The notes beneath the pieces are model-generated. The model searched no databases. It saw only the letters and a list, made by a program, of their open reading frames with translations, and was not told the origin of the DNA. A DNA stretch of 64,000 bases from Larix kaempferi (taxonomy: Eukaryota; Streptophyta; Pinopsida; Pinales; Pinaceae): NCBI GenBank assembly GCA_027924585.1, contig BSBM01001138.1:8542001-8606000 (forward strand), given 5' to 3'. Below are positions 34,731-48,524 of this stretch, in pieces (position 1 is the stretch's first letter; each line of letters opens with the position of its first letter). The position numbers were made by a program, and so were the translations under genes.

Positions 34731-37480
34731 CATACCAATGACCCCTGACAAGTTTATCAAAATCCTCTTCCTCTGACCAGACCTTGAAGAATTTGAAAGG
34801 TAATCTTGGAAAATGATAGCCACGTTCCAACCTCAGAACAATCGGTCAGTGGTGAGATATAGACGCCTTTTTAACCCAAGAATGACAAGATTCCGGTAAG
34901 TCATGAAGATCCTCCATAATAAGAAAACAATTGTCTCTTTTAAACCACAGCTTCCTCCGATCGACCATTACACCAAGTTGGAATGAGAGGAACTAGTTCA
35001 ACATCAACCAATCTGTGATCAACAATAAATTTTGGAACCATAAACACAAGGGATCAATTCTACCCGACAAACCCCAAGTATGATGTACAAAAGATGTGAA
35101 GTTCAAATCCCCCGCCAATATAAGCGAGGAGCCATCCAAGATACCACTACAATGCACATCGCCCAAAAACTCCTTTCTGTTAGTATAAGGACCATAGTAG
35201 TTAAAAATATTAATAGGAAGGTCCAAAACCCCCGAATGGCCAACTAATAAAATATCCCCCTCAACTCGAAAGGGTTTGAACTTGAACATCAGGGGATTCT
35301 AATCCAACAAAAGACCACTTGAAAGACCTGCTACATCTACTAAACAACAATCCCAATCTGGGGAAAGGCGCAAAATAAACTCTCTCACATTGGAACTTGC
35401 AGCCATTGTTTCTTGGAACAACAAAATATCTAGAGAAATCACCTAAAGAAGTCTTCTGAGGGCAATAAATTTAGGTTTTCACCACACCCCATGCACATTA
35501 AGAGAAAAAATGATCATTGAGGGACCTCCTTTGCAGTCGACTCTGCTCTAAGAGGCCCGAAAATTTCAGACAAAAAAACTTTAGAATCCATAACGCCAGA
35601 GGAGTTCAAAATCCCAACATCATTTAGGCAAGAAGTTTCCCTCGTCGATGCTCTAGCCATTAATTTTTCCCTCTTCCCCCGTCCTTCTTCCTGATGGTTA
35701 CGTTAGGATTAAACGGAGGTGAGGACTCAACAACCAATGAATCCTTCGAAAATACTACAAGTGGTTCTTGGACAAAACCACCCCTCACTATTGTTGAATT
35801 ATTGCCAGGAGATGACTCCAAGGAATCAAAAGGAAAGGCATTTTCCAAAACCAAAGACTCGAGGGCCAACACTTATTCTCTAAGGACCCGTGAATCTGAT
35901 TCCTGCATCTGAATGTCACTAACGGAAACTGGAATTTCTGACACCACCTCACCATCCAAGACCCCCAAAGGTGGAGCTGAGGACCCTGTGAGACTTGTAA
36001 CCTTTGCAGATATACCCAAAATTGTCTGAGAGGGAGAAAACTCCCAATACTCCGAACCATCCCGACAAGCAACATCCACCTCAACAATCTTAAGCAAATC
36101 AAGCTCCAAGAGAGATTCAAATAAATCCAGAAAGAGAGCATGTAACTTGAAAGAAAAAGAAGCCTCCGTCTGTGGGAGAGTATGTGAAGGAACCCCCACT
36201 CTAGAAGTCCCCACCAACTGTTGATTCACCTTTTTAGGTGGAATATCCCGCAAGTTTGGGCCATTCGTACCACCCCTCTCCACCAACTTTGAAGCATGAT
36301 AATCAAACTTCAGATGCCCAACTTCCACGCATAAATGGCACCGGAAAGGCGTTCACCAGTAATCCAGCGGCTGGCTGAAAATTTTGTCCCACCAATGTAT
36401 ATTAATGTTATTTGGAAGTCCTAGTGCAACATCCACCTCCGTAAGGACCCATGTCGTTTGCTTATCCTCATAGAAAAGAGATTTATCATCAAAGAGAATA
36501 AATCGTCCAACATTATTTGCTATGGCCTAAAAGATGTCCCGTGACCACAACTCCAAAGGAAAACCCTTAAGCAACATCCAATAACGCGTCCTCTGAAAAA
36601 TATATGTTAAAGGATTAAAGTTTGTATGCCACTTTTTTAGATATAGAGACCCTTTACCAACCACCCAGGGCTTTGAAAGTATACAAGAAGCATGCTCTGT
36701 GTCAACAAAGTGGAAAACTATCCAATTATTAACCAACATGTGGACGTGAGGGAAATAGTTTAGGAGATATTTCCAATGGTTAGAGACCCACAACATCACA
36801 GAGTTGCGACTAAGATTACCAAAACATTCTTTCCCAACGAGTTCCCTAGTCGACAAACTAATAACTCTACCAACCTGTACAACCTTCCCCAAAGTCATGT
36901 TTAAAACACCTGACCTGAGCTTCAGGGATTTGAGGGAAAAATGGTTACGATTCGTTCACCACAACAACGAGAGAGACCCCCCATAGTGAGGTAAAGACAC
37001 CGGAACATGAATCACTGGGTTGTCTGACCCATCAGAATCCTCACTCGTTAGACAATAATTTTTCGGTGCACAGTAAAGAGGGTCAAAGGAACCCTAAAAA
37101 ACCTCACACTATTCCCTAGCGGGACCTCTGACCCCTTCGACCACAAACCCTTTAAAACTATCATACTACTTTAACCACTAACTCTTCATAGGTAAACAAG
37201 GGCAGGACGAAGAAAAAATAAAAAAACGACCCTAGGACCTGCCACACTTGATAAAAGGCACATAAACTCGAGTGCAAAAACGACTGGTAAAAAGCTTACC
37301 CAATGGTGACAGGAAAACTTACCACTTAAACCGTTCCATTGATACCGATATCCAAAATCCATCAGAGACAAACCCTAACACCGCCATCGCTAGCCCTCAC
37401 AAGCTTCATCAGAGACCCAAAGCCCATTCAAATCTCGTGCTCTACTATAACATTGTAAGAGGCTTATTGTAACAATGCTT
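34731..37480 (-). mobile_element. LINE fragment in copy B
   Basis: Duplicate of the copy A fragment: endonuclease block at 34993-35289, ORF1 tail at 35660-36328, DUF4283-like part at 36527-36898. One zinc-knuckle cysteine has become Tyr here (CHLCVEVGHLKFDY, about 36298-36339). Its left end is cut at the duplication junction, 34731. Confidence 0.82.
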
Positions 37481-39366
37481 CAATTTTATTCTTGACCTCT
37501 TAAGTGACGGATGGTTGATCATTTGAGAGTATTTAAGTAGAGTGGGAGAAAAAAATGCCTATAGTGCAATCGTGTGACTTTTCAAATAATATAATATTTC
37601 AACATTAATCTATATAAAAAAAGACATATTATATAACTTAAATTAAATATATAGTTCTATACTCAATGCCTTGGAGAAAAATTGTTTACGGTATAATGAC
37701 GTGATTATTAGGTAGGACAATATATCAACATTAACTTATGTAAGAAAAGGACTCATAACCACATGCCTAACACATTAACGGAGTCAAATTCGAAACAGTA
37801 TATAACTTAAATAAAAGAAGAGGCATATACAAATTTAATGGCCATCCTCTTGCTTAAGTTTTCATGATAACTCATGTGCATTTATGACTTCAATATTTCT
37901 TTCCATGTGTGTGAATTGTGTTTATGTGTGGTATGGGTCAACTATACTGAAATATGAATAGGATGTGATAAATATAATATGAGCTAATGGTTTTCTAAGT
38001 AAGATAAATTAACTTAACTTATTTAAAGAAAAGCTTATACCCACACATATTTAGAATCAAATTCATAACATTATATACTTTAAATAAAATAAGATGCATA
38101 TAAATCTAGTAGTTATCCTCTTGATTAAGTTTTCACAATGGTTAATGTGCATTTGTGGTTTCAATATTTCTTCATTTTGTGTGTGAATTGTGTCTATGTA
38201 TGTATCGTGAACTAATTAACATGGCTTCACTATTAAGAAATATGAATATGATGTGATAAATAACATACGAGCTAAATAATGTGAGTTTATAGATAAAACA
38301 ATATCTCAACATCAACACTTTTAAGAAAATGGCTCATAACTACATGTCATTGACACTTTTAAGAAAATGGCTCATAACTACCTGTCATAACACACTATAT
38401 GAGTCAAACTTAGGAACACTATATAACTTAGATAAAATAATATGAATATAAATAACTTAGATAAAAGAATATGAATATAAATATAATGATTCATGTGCAT
38501 TTATGGGTTTAATATTTCTTTTTAATTTATGTGTAGAGGTCATGGACTATTATAGGGTCAATGATGATGAAATATGAATAGGATGTGATAAATATAAATA
38601 TACAAACTAAATAAAGTGACTTTCTAGGTAAATCAATATTTCAATAACCCATTTAAAACAAAGATTCATAACCACAAGTTATAAGACATTGTTAGAGTCA
38701 AATTCATAAAACTATATAATTTAGATAAAATAAGATGTAGATAAACCTAGTGGTTATCCTCTTGATCAAGTTTTCACAATAGTTCATATACATTTGTGGC
38801 TTCAATATTTCTTCATGATGTATGTGAATTGTGGGGTAATTAACATGGCCATCTATGACAAAATATGAATAGAATGTAATAAATACAATGTAACTTTTTA
38901 GATAAGACAATATCCAACATTAACCCTTTTAATAGAATAGCTCATAATTACATGTTTTAACACATTATTAGAGTCAAACTTAGAACACTATATAACTTAG
39001 ATGAAAGAATATGAATATAAATATGAATATAAATATAAATATAAATATAATGGTTCATATGTATTTGTGGCTTTAATATTTCTTTTTGAAGTATGTGAAT
39101 TGTGTCTATGTGTGGGTCGTGGGCTATTTGAGACGGAGTAAATGATGGTGAAATATGAATAGGATGTGATAAATACAATACGAACTAAATAATGTGATTT
39201 TTCTAAGTAAGATTTACTATCTCAACATTAACCCATTTAAAAAAATGCTCATAACCACATGTTCTAACACATTGTTAGAGTCAAATTCATAACATTATAT
39301 GCTTTAGATAAAATAAGGTGCATATAAATCTAGTGGTTATTCTCTTGCGCAAGTTTTCACGATCGT
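37480..39366 (+). repeat. ~300-bp satellite array, copy B
   Basis: Same array as 28620-30640, minus the 132-bp duplication and a few small deletions. It ends at the target duplication ATCGT (39362-39366) directly before the LTR at 39367. Confidence 0.85.
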
Positions 39367-41684
39367 TGTAACGCCCCATATCTTGACAATCGATAATTAA
39401 AAACTCTAATGTGATTTAGCTTACCATTTTATTTGCTTATTATATGTTGACTAGGATAGATTGATTAAGACTATTGTTATATAGACATGTGGACTCCCTT
39501 GAGGTGTGTATGGTAAGTGGAATTTACTATTGAATTCATTAATGGAAATGAATATGTTACTTCATATTGAACATGCAAATGAATATGTTACTTCAGATTG
39601 AACATGCAAATTTAATATAGAATACCCATGTGTAGAATGTTAATTTAGTTGTTGCAAAAAGAACTTACACGATTATTTGTAAAATGTCGTATTAGTGATA
39701 TGGCTTGGCACTTGAAAGAGTTGGGTATGGCTATATATATGTTTCATGTTAATGATGAACTATTCCACATGTTGATTGGCTATGAGATAGGCGGATTCCT
39801 ATATTTCCAAAGGGCACGAGATGTCTTGAACATCATGAGTATAATGATGTTATATCAAATTCCATGCTACTTAATTGTGAATTCCAATATTTCTATGACG
39901 TGTGGGTGAGTGTGAGTTTTGACAGGCATTGAGACTTGCCCAAAGTGGTTTTTCAATGACGGGACCCCTTAGATCAGTGATGGCATAGTATGGTTGATGT
40001 AGGGAGTTGACCCTAGTACTATTAGGAGGGGTGGAGGCATTTCCCACCATTGAACCTCCGAAACCCAGAGTCGTTTGAGGGTTGTGCTGAGCACGCTCCT
40101 GTGGATGTGTGATGACGACTAGTGGGTGCCTGCCGGGGAAGCTTGGTCGATGTGGTCGATCGACACTTCCACTTACGGGTTATATACATGGTCATACGCG
40201 TAGTCGAGATTCCATGGTATATTCCAGCAGAGGACGGGATGGTGAGGTCAGGAGATGGAAGTAGTGGTGATTAGGGGGTTGGAGTATTTATGGGATGGAT
40301 GGGACCAATGATGGATTGGATGGTGTTCTTGATTTTTATTAACTATCGCTATTATATGCTGGATTTCATCACTATGTTTATTTAATTAAATGTCTTATTG
40401 CTTCTGTATGAATGATGAATGATGCATTGTTTAATTGTTCTTCTATGTGTTGTTTGCGATCATGTAAAAATAATCTATTAGGAGCATTAAATGTGATTAT
40501 TAGTACCCACGCTTACGACGTGTGCACTGGCCATGCATACGCCAATTCGTGAGTACAATACTATGATTGGTCGATCGATGAATAAATTAATATGGTTATA
40601 TTAGCTAATAGTATATTGGTTGATGAATTGTTGAAAGTATTACTTGTGTGTTGAAAGTATGAGTTGTTGACTTGTCAAATATGTTTTAGATTTACATAAA
40701 TTGAGTGTATTATTGAATTACATATATAATTATATACATTTAATATAAATTATGTCATGGTATAATATAGTATATGAAAATATCTTATTTGACCTATGAA
40801 TGAAAGGATAATATAAATAAATGGATAGATAGGATTTGCACAAATTTTTAGAAAAGAGTTGTCATAGTTGCATTAAGAAGGGAGCATGACAAGTAAGACT
40901 TTGCAACCATGTTTATTAATATTTTAATTATTTAAATCAAATTGCTATATTTTTCTAGAAAATGAATTTATTGATTGTTGACTATTATTTTTGGAATTTA
41001 TTGATGGATGAGGAGGATGATGAGGAGTTTTTATATAAATAGGAGACTTGAGATTGGAAGAGGGGAGTCTTTTTCCCTTGAAGGATATTTTGGTAAGATT
41101 TTTGATAGGAAGAGGTATTTTGGATAATTTGGGGTATGAGAAGTTTGGAAGAGTTGGAAGAGTTTGAGAACTCTTGGAAGATTTGATACATAGCCTACTA
41201 GTGCATCACTGTTCTGTTCTTTGGGGGTCTCAGGTACGGAGGGCCAGGAGGCCATTTGGATGGGACCGTTCAATGGCTTCCTGGGGCTAGGGAGCTGGCT
41301 AGGCCCCTAGTTGGCTAGGAGGTAAAACCGTGGTCCCGCTTTTGGGCAATGAAGGTGGAAGCAACTCGAGTGGAAGAGGGAAGCTTGCTCAGTTTGGACT
41401 CCGTCACCATTCTTATAACAAGGTATTTTTCTTGTGATTTTAAATTGTTTATATGTTGTTGTAAAATTATCATATGATGCTATTGCTACATGATTTATGA
41501 CACTAATTTATGTTGTGTGAATCACCAATGAAGTTTTAAAAAAATTCTAAGTTATTTGATGCTATTGCAAAATGCTTATATTTTGCTTATATGTTGTTAT
41601 GGTTACACTTTGATTATTTGTTGTTTAGTCACAAAATCTATGTTTAATTACATTAAAATTTATAATGCCAATGAAGGCATTACA
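39367..41684 (+). repeat. Left LTR of the large element (copy B, 2318 bp)
   Basis: Same length as copy A's LTR. At many sites A and B agree against the right LTR at 58658 (for example both keep a GGCTTGGCACTTGAAAGAG stretch that the right LTR has lost). This places the insertion before the block duplication. Confidence 0.93.
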
Positions 41685-41686
41685 TA

Positions 41687-41700
41687 TGGTATCAGAGCAC
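41687..41700 (+). promoter_or_regulatory. Primer binding site of the large element
   Basis: TGGTATCAGAGCAC; one base differs from copy A (AGAGCCC). Confidence 0.88.
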
Positions 41701-43869
41701 TTGGTTCAAAAACTGGAACTTGAAGGGCTTGCATCAATTTGAAAAGGAATAAACATAAAATACGAATTTCCATTGTAAATGAAGACGTAAATTTAAATTG
41801 TTTTTGGGTATGTTAATATTTACCGGTTCCAAGTGCTCTTAAGACTAAAATTTTTAGTTTTATGCAAATAGAGAATAAATATTTATGGATTCTCACTACT
41901 AAGTCCCTAAAACCGTTTGGTATATTCTCCATTATGAGGTAAGAGTTGGAACTGAATAACCGAGTTACTTGTGTTTGAAATGTTGACGGGTTATTGATAC
42001 CGATGAGCCTATAAAACCTCTGTTTATATGGTGACACAGAAAAACTCCTTACGGGTTCTGTAGATGAAGTACTTAAACTTTCGGTTATATGTATTTGTGA
42101 AGTCCGAATATACCCACAAACATATAAAACAACATTCTTCACTCTTCACGATGAAATCAGAGAGTTGGGTCAGATCGACAAGGTTTATGTGTGTAATATT
42201 TAAAGATTCTCAATACTGATAAACATGAGTTTCCTACGTAAAGTAGTGGAAATCTTCAATAAAACAGAACCTCATGTTCTGCAATAGTCTTCAATGATTG
42301 CTCTCTAATACCAATAAACTTTTGTTGCAGTAAGAGTAGATGGAATGGATGTTTTGAATTTCTATGAGTCTTCTAATCTCATCATTGCTATTGCCAGTAG
42401 CTTCATCACCAACCCCCTAATGGCGGCGGTAAAAGAAAAAAAAATGCCTTTCAAAGAGGAAGGTAGTGGCAAATAGAGTTCTTGTTTTTGCAAGCTAGTG
42501 GATCTCTTGTGGAGGTGGTCTTAGTTGAATTACCAATCTGTCCTGTAGATAGATTGTGTGGGTTGGATTAAGACGCACGACCTACAACATACTGAAATTT
42601 TTCAAGCAATATGTTTATATGATACCACCCAGTAGCAAACCAAAAAAAAAAATGGAAACCATATATGTACTAAATAGAATGCCCCACCAATGCTCCACCT
42701 ACAAGCAACCCACCATACTGAATTCCAAAATAGAAGTGAGGCATTGCATGGATATGAAACACTCATGGATGGGGGATGGAACTATGAAGTTTCAAACCTG
42801 TACATTGATGTCGTATCATAAATGTGAGAACATGGATTCTTCACGTAAAAGCCATCATTAAATGGTCGCCTCATTGCGTAAGGACTTAACCTAAATCCTT
42901 TGGCGTGTGAAAGGATTTTCACAATTCTGTAATGAATGCCAATTAATATACTAGGTATTACAGCTGCATAATATCAGAGGGCAAGTAGAATAGGCTATTA
43001 GGTGTCTATTCAAAGGATGGGCACTCAACCCTACCTACATGACAGATTGAGAGGTATCTTCAAGTCTATGTCTAAATTCTCCAGCCTTTTCTGCCATCAA
43101 TCTAATTAATTAAATAATATAAAAACAAAAATATGATATTCACTAGTTAAGAGCTCACCCATGGTCACGGTAGCCATAGATGCGATTTAAATTAATGGAG
43201 TTGTATGGAAAGCAATTAGATTGTCAAAGGAAAAAAATATATATATATACGGTACAGAAGTTTGGTGAGATAGCGTAAAAAGACGAATTGAACTAAACTG
43301 TCATTCAATGCCTTAAGTCATTCAAGATTTTGAGACACTCAGACTATCACAACGATTCTCAAAATCAATTTCTTTGCACTACAACTGCGGTACCAAGATC
43401 ATATCCCATTTGGCTGTCAATTCCCGAATTCCTATGAAAATATGTTATATATATATATAAGCTAACTGTACAAAGTACAAACACCGACAAATATAAAATA
43501 ATTTAAGATCGAAGGGAGATTGGCAATTTGGCAGAATTGATTAAAAAAAAGGGATTCACTTCAAATGAAAGAAGCCAGGATGGTAGATGAAACATTGAAG
43601 TAACATCAATGCACACTAAGCTTCCTATCATACTATTTAGGCAAGAAAGGTTTGAACGCTCAAAGCATAAACGTACCAAATCATTTTCAGTAAATGGTAG
43701 TAAATTCCAAACCATTTGGTTCATGTAATTAGTATCACCAAGTAGAAAAACAAGCACTTAAATCAATAATACAAGGCTAAGAACCAAAGCCTCATTCAGC
43801 TTGTTCTACAAGTCACCCAACGCTCTATCATGACCAGGGAGCTCAGGCTTGGGCGTTGATTTGATTTGG
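41701..43869 (+). mobile_element. Leader and proximal interior of the large element (copy B and beyond)
   Basis: Bases 41701-43406 match copy A; from 43407 the sequence is unique in the window. No gene on either strand that I can name. The part 43410-43869 lies beyond the C-terminus of the enolase pseudogene and may include its 3' untranslated region. There is no poly-T tract marking a cDNA end. Confidence 0.6.
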
Positions 43870-45045
43870 CATGTCATGGCATGGTAAAGACGTTCCATGG
43901 GTCGCAATTTAGAGTATCCTGACCATACTCGAGCATGTGTTTGATTCACAGGTGGAAAAGTTAACGCTGGTTATTTTCTGAGTAGTAATGAGATAGTAGG
44001 GTGCTCCTGTTTTTATCTGTCCACTATCCATACCAACAGCCAGATCTGCAGAAAAATTATTCTCGGTCTCTCTTCTTTGACGGCTAACCATGACACCCCA
44101 ACCAACAACTTTAGAGTCAAGGGATGCTTGTATAGATTCAATAATAGTACCAATTTGATTCAACTTTAGCAGTAAAGCATTGCAATATTTCTTTTTAATT
44201 CCTTCGGCGATTGGCTTTGGGTTTGTCACAAGCAAATCATACCCTACAAGTTGTGTATCAAATTTTGACTGAAGAGCTTCCCATGAGCTCCAGGAATCTT
44301 GATCAAAAGGATCTTCGATGGTAACAATTGGAAAGTCTCTAACAAACTCTTTATACAATTCAGCAAGACTCGATCGAGAGTGCAAGTTGGTCCCACTGCT
44401 GGGTTGCTCTTTGAAGTCTAAATCATATTTTCCATCGTAGTCAAAAACTCCGAAGCTGCTACAACCATTCCAATTTTTACTTTATGGGTGAATTGGATTT
44501 GAAGTTTGCAAAGCCAAATCACTGGGATGCCTTCAAAAGAAAATTAGCTTTTCCATTCAAGTGGAGCCCTTGCCAGTATATCCAGCCTTTTCAATAGCAT
44601 CAAGAAGCAAAACCAATCCCTCTCTATTATCTTGGATGTTCGGAGCAAATCCTCGTTCATCTCCAACATTGCATACATCTTGCCCATATTTTTCCTTTAA
44701 GATGCCTTTCAAGACACGGTATACCTCACTACCCATACGCATAGCCTCTGAAAGTGAATTAGCACCTACAGGAAACCTCATGAACTTCGGCATTGCGAGC
44801 TTGTTTCCATCATGACTACCTCCATTTATTACATTAAAAGCTGGAACAGGCATGACGAGCTCCTTTGTTCCAACAATTCCTTGGATATGCTTATACATAG
44901 GTATGCCTTCTTCTCCTACACCAGCTCTGCATATACTTAGAGATAATCCAAGTATGACATTGGCCCCAAGCTGGATTTGTTGGTTGTTCCATCCAAATCC
45001 AACATTATAACATCCACATCTTTTGATTCCTCAATATAAGGTATC
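43870..45045 (-). pseudogene. ENO1: Enolase retro-pseudogene, plastid-type, N-terminally truncated
   Basis: Enolase (2-phosphoglycerate to phosphoenolpyruvate, glycolysis). Reading leftward: [66 protein letters not shown], then after a ~90-bp insertion KIGMVVAASEF, TIEDPFDQDSWSSWEALQS, LLVTNPKPIAEGIKKK, ALLLKLNQIGTIIESIQASLD, GQIKTGAP. The SSWEALQS / IAEGIKKK / IQASLDSK wording is closest to the plastid ENO1 type. Coding runs through positions that are intron-split in plant enolase genes, so it looks like a reverse-transcribed copy. The first third is missing, there are frameshifts, and key residues are gone: the metal-binding Asp in GDDLL is Tyr (GYDLL) and the catalytic Glu of QEFM is Lys (PKFM). 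Not functional. Confidence 0.92.
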
Positions 45046-47146
45046 CGTCTTTATTAAGAAGAAGAAGTCGGACCCAAGATCATTAGGTTTCATCATGACC
45101 TTGAAAAGAAGGAGACTGGAGATAACCTTGAGGAGGACCAGTGAAAAGCTCAAGTCTCTATCTTGGGAATTGCATAGAAGGGACAAACCTCACGCAGGTT
45201 TAGAGGGTTATCGGCGGTGTATAGAGCTTAACCTGTAAAGCTTCAAGTCATGCTTCAAGTAAACCAGGGAGGTATCGACGTTGAAGTTTACATTGTGAGG
45301 AATCCCCATATATATATGGAGATATGGAATCGTATACAAGGTGAACAAATCTCAACCAATGAAATAGCTTTATGGTTGTACAGACCATTGATTATACTTC
45401 CAGAACTAGGCCAAGACGTACTATTATTTGGTGTTGCCGATAGGGCATCCATCAGTATGGAGTTGCGCCCATTGTTTTCTGCACTAGGTCATGCAGGTGT
45501 GCCTTTGGCGGCAGCCTGGAGGGTGCTTTGTGTACCTTCCTCTCCAAAGATACCAATGTTTCCATACTTTGCAGCTCTTTGAACGATACTGAGAAGGGGC
45601 CGCGCCCTGTATGCAGGGATATATCTTGCAAATTGGATGCCTTCCAAACATTGTAATGGCCATCTTGTAACAGTCGTCCAACTATCTGTTGTGGTGTCCA
45701 TGATTCAACCAATAAAATTGGGGGGGGGGCACATATTCCTTTAGGTCAAGGGAGAGGAATGCATAAATGTTTGTATTCATCATTCCCCACACCCCTAAAT
45801 GAAATCCCCGTATAGAGGCGCACTCGGATATAATAAAAAAGTGAGATCTAGCCCATATCAATCATAAGTCACCTCTACATGTGTATAAGTGACGCCCTCA
45901 TACAAAATAAAAAATAAACACCTCATCATGAGTGTAGAATTTGGAATTATTCTCAAATTGTTTTTTTTTTCAACTAGTTTTGACATCAAATAGAGGCTTT
46001 GCTCGGTTATTTATGAGTTCTTATTAATTATAGAATACAAAGGCTCAAATGAATAGAGAATCATGGTGCACGGAACTCGTCACTGCAACAACCAACTAAT
46101 TCTTCCTTTGTCTTTGCCTTGGATCTTTTGCTAAGAAAAGAGATAGCTATAAGACTCCAAACTAGCTTCTGCTCTTTTCTTCTGCGTTCAATCTTCTTTG
46201 AGAATGAGAATAAACTATCAGACTCAAAACTAGCATCGATCCTTTTGGCTCTATCTATGTTTCTGTGCCTGATTCGAAGAACTCCTTTTATCATTGAACA
46301 GGTTGTGTTGATGCTAGAAACATAGAGCAATCTGGGATTAGTGGCATCTATAATAAGTCTTATACTAACGATCCTCTTTGTTATAAATTTGATATAATGA
46401 TAATGTACAAAATATTTAATATTTGTAAATTGGGCAGTGCATGGTTGGAACCATTTCATAGTCCAAATTTGATATAAGATCTCTCGTATTATAAATATGT
46501 TATTATAACAGTGTGGGACGATTTTAAAGTCCAAATATGGTATGAGATTTTTGCAATGGAATCTTTTCACATTGGTAGATTAAAGTGCCGAAGAATCACT
46601 TAGAGAGCACTATGGAAAGATAAGCTTGTGACGCGCGGGAATTCTAATGGATGGAACTGTAAAAAGACGTGCACTAAATATTGGATGGAAGCATAGGTAA
46701 GATAAATGCCAATGTACTGCTCCATAACTTCATGGATATCAAAACTTTGACAGGCTTTATTGAAGCGGTCCTTTCAGCTAAATTCACCGCCAAGATAGAG
46801 CAAAGAGTTATGTTGGTCTTTAGTCTTCTCTTCTCCTCTAGAAGCTCGGAGTCTGAGCTATCACGTCAGGTGGAAGACGTAGAAGAAGACTTTGCGCTAC
46901 TTCGAGGTAGTTCTTTTCTACACCGTCTTCATAAATGAAAAGCGACTTCGAAAACAAAAGCCAACATCGACTCGCGTAACTACTGACTACTTTTCTACGC
47001 ACAATTAAGTGTTAAATGTTTTAGCATTTTTTAATCATTAAATTTGGTTTAGTTTAAATTTAAACTAAATTAGGGTATCTTATACTATTTTAATATTTTA
47101 ACATTTATAGAAAAGAGAACAATTTTGTCATGCAAAGAGGATTATT

Positions 47147-47184
<38 letters not shown>

Positions 47185-48519
47185 ATAAAAATCAATATAA
47201 TGTTTTTAAAAGATTTTAGTTAAAAATAGGATTTAAATTTTAATTGTGACTAAGTGAAACTAATTCTTAAGTTATTGCAAAAAAAAAAAAAAATCTATTA
47301 AAAGAGTTTAATGAAATTAGTCTAATGATAAATTTTAATGGAAATCAAATATGTGTGAGCAACCTTGGTATACATGTAAACTAAACATATACCAACAAGA
47401 ATCTAATAATATCATAACATTATTTAGAAATCCTATTAATAAAACTACCATTCATATAGTTCACATAAATGACCTTGATAAAATCAAATATTGATCTTTC
47501 CAAAATATTGGCCACTTTATTTATTACTACCATGGTTGTATAAATTAATATTAAAGGAACATAGGTTAATTGTTCCTCTAAGATAAAGCTTTATAGATTA
47601 ATGAAATATTTAATAAATGAAGGAAATTAGGTAAGGGTAGTAAGGGTTGACTTAATCAAAGTATAATTGTAAAAATAATGTCCAAGGTAGGATACACACT
47701 ATTGTTTTATATTAGAGTTTAAAAAAGAAGAAGAAGAAGAAAGACAATTTCCCTTGGAAGTTGTAATCAAATTGGATGTCTTGATATGAGTATGGGAAGT
47801 AAGGGAGTAAGATGAGTATGTGTATTTCACGTCTAGTCATAATCTATAGTTGTATCAAGCACCTATTTAGAGGTGGCAGGCTAGACTCTACCCATGTGTT
47901 AAAAATGAAGTTGTAAATATTCTACATGTATAATGTGCAATTCATGGGGTAAGAGCTATGTTTAATGAGTATTGAGTGATAAAGGGCACTTGATTAATAA
48001 ACATGGTGTTGTTCAAGTTATTATATATGGTAGACTATTCAAGAAACTCTGAAGATGGATCTTAATTAAAATTTCTAATGAGAAAGTAAGTGGTATAAAT
48101 TTGAGAGAAAATCAATAAAGTGAGCAAATGTTAAACGAGTCATACTAATACCCCAGAAACCAAAATAAATGTTATATAGGAGATAACATCTTCTTATGAA
48201 TCGCAATACCAAAAGGACTATAAAATTTTTCAAGGTATCTAAATTGTTGTGGATAACACTCTAGTAAGGCACAATGAACCTTGACATGTGTGTTATAAAT
48301 GGGGAGCCTTGAGGAGGTCATGGTTGTAGATCTATGTGAGAAGATATCAATGTAAGCTTAGACCCTTGATGGATGTCTTTAGGCTTGATAGATCCACATT
48401 GGGATGGATCTATGCTGGTGTAATTAAATTACAGTTTATAATTAGATAACAAACTCATAATCAAATAACAAGGTTGTAAAGAGGTAGGTGTGATTATAGG
48501 TAGTAATGTAGTAAAGGAA
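45046..48519. other. Interior of the large element: no recognisable genes
   Basis: 45046-45720 has open frames on both strands (for example 45250-45582 plus, 45452-45712 minus) without family features. 46061-46570 (minus) is a 169-codon frame, unrecognised. 46681-46938 (plus) is an 85-codon frame ending in an acidic helix-like segment (SESELSRQVEDVEEDFALL), unrecognised. 47151-47181 is a (TA)n run, 47279-47293 poly-A, and 47720-47741 (GAA)n. From about 47800 the sequence resembles 57900-58380 weakly. A CCCCGTATAGAGG at 45805 echoes the copia LTR motif. Confidence 0.5.
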
Positions 48520-48524
48520 TTATA

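Larger units (their letters stand above)
34731..43406. repeat. Tandem segmental duplication, copy B (8676 bp)
   Basis: Second copy of the block. It is shorter than copy A mainly because it lacks the extra 132-bp satellite duplication (29171-29434 in A) and has a much shorter TA microsatellite (about 43228-43249 against 34507-34573 in A). At its right end the sequence runs on into the rest of the LTR element interior, so copy B holds the LTR that is physically continuous with the full element. Confidence 0.95.

Noticed and set aside
45250-45712. Open frames adjoining the enolase copy as its missing N-terminus
   Set aside because: Neither strand shows the conserved enolase N-terminal blocks; homology stops near 45045.
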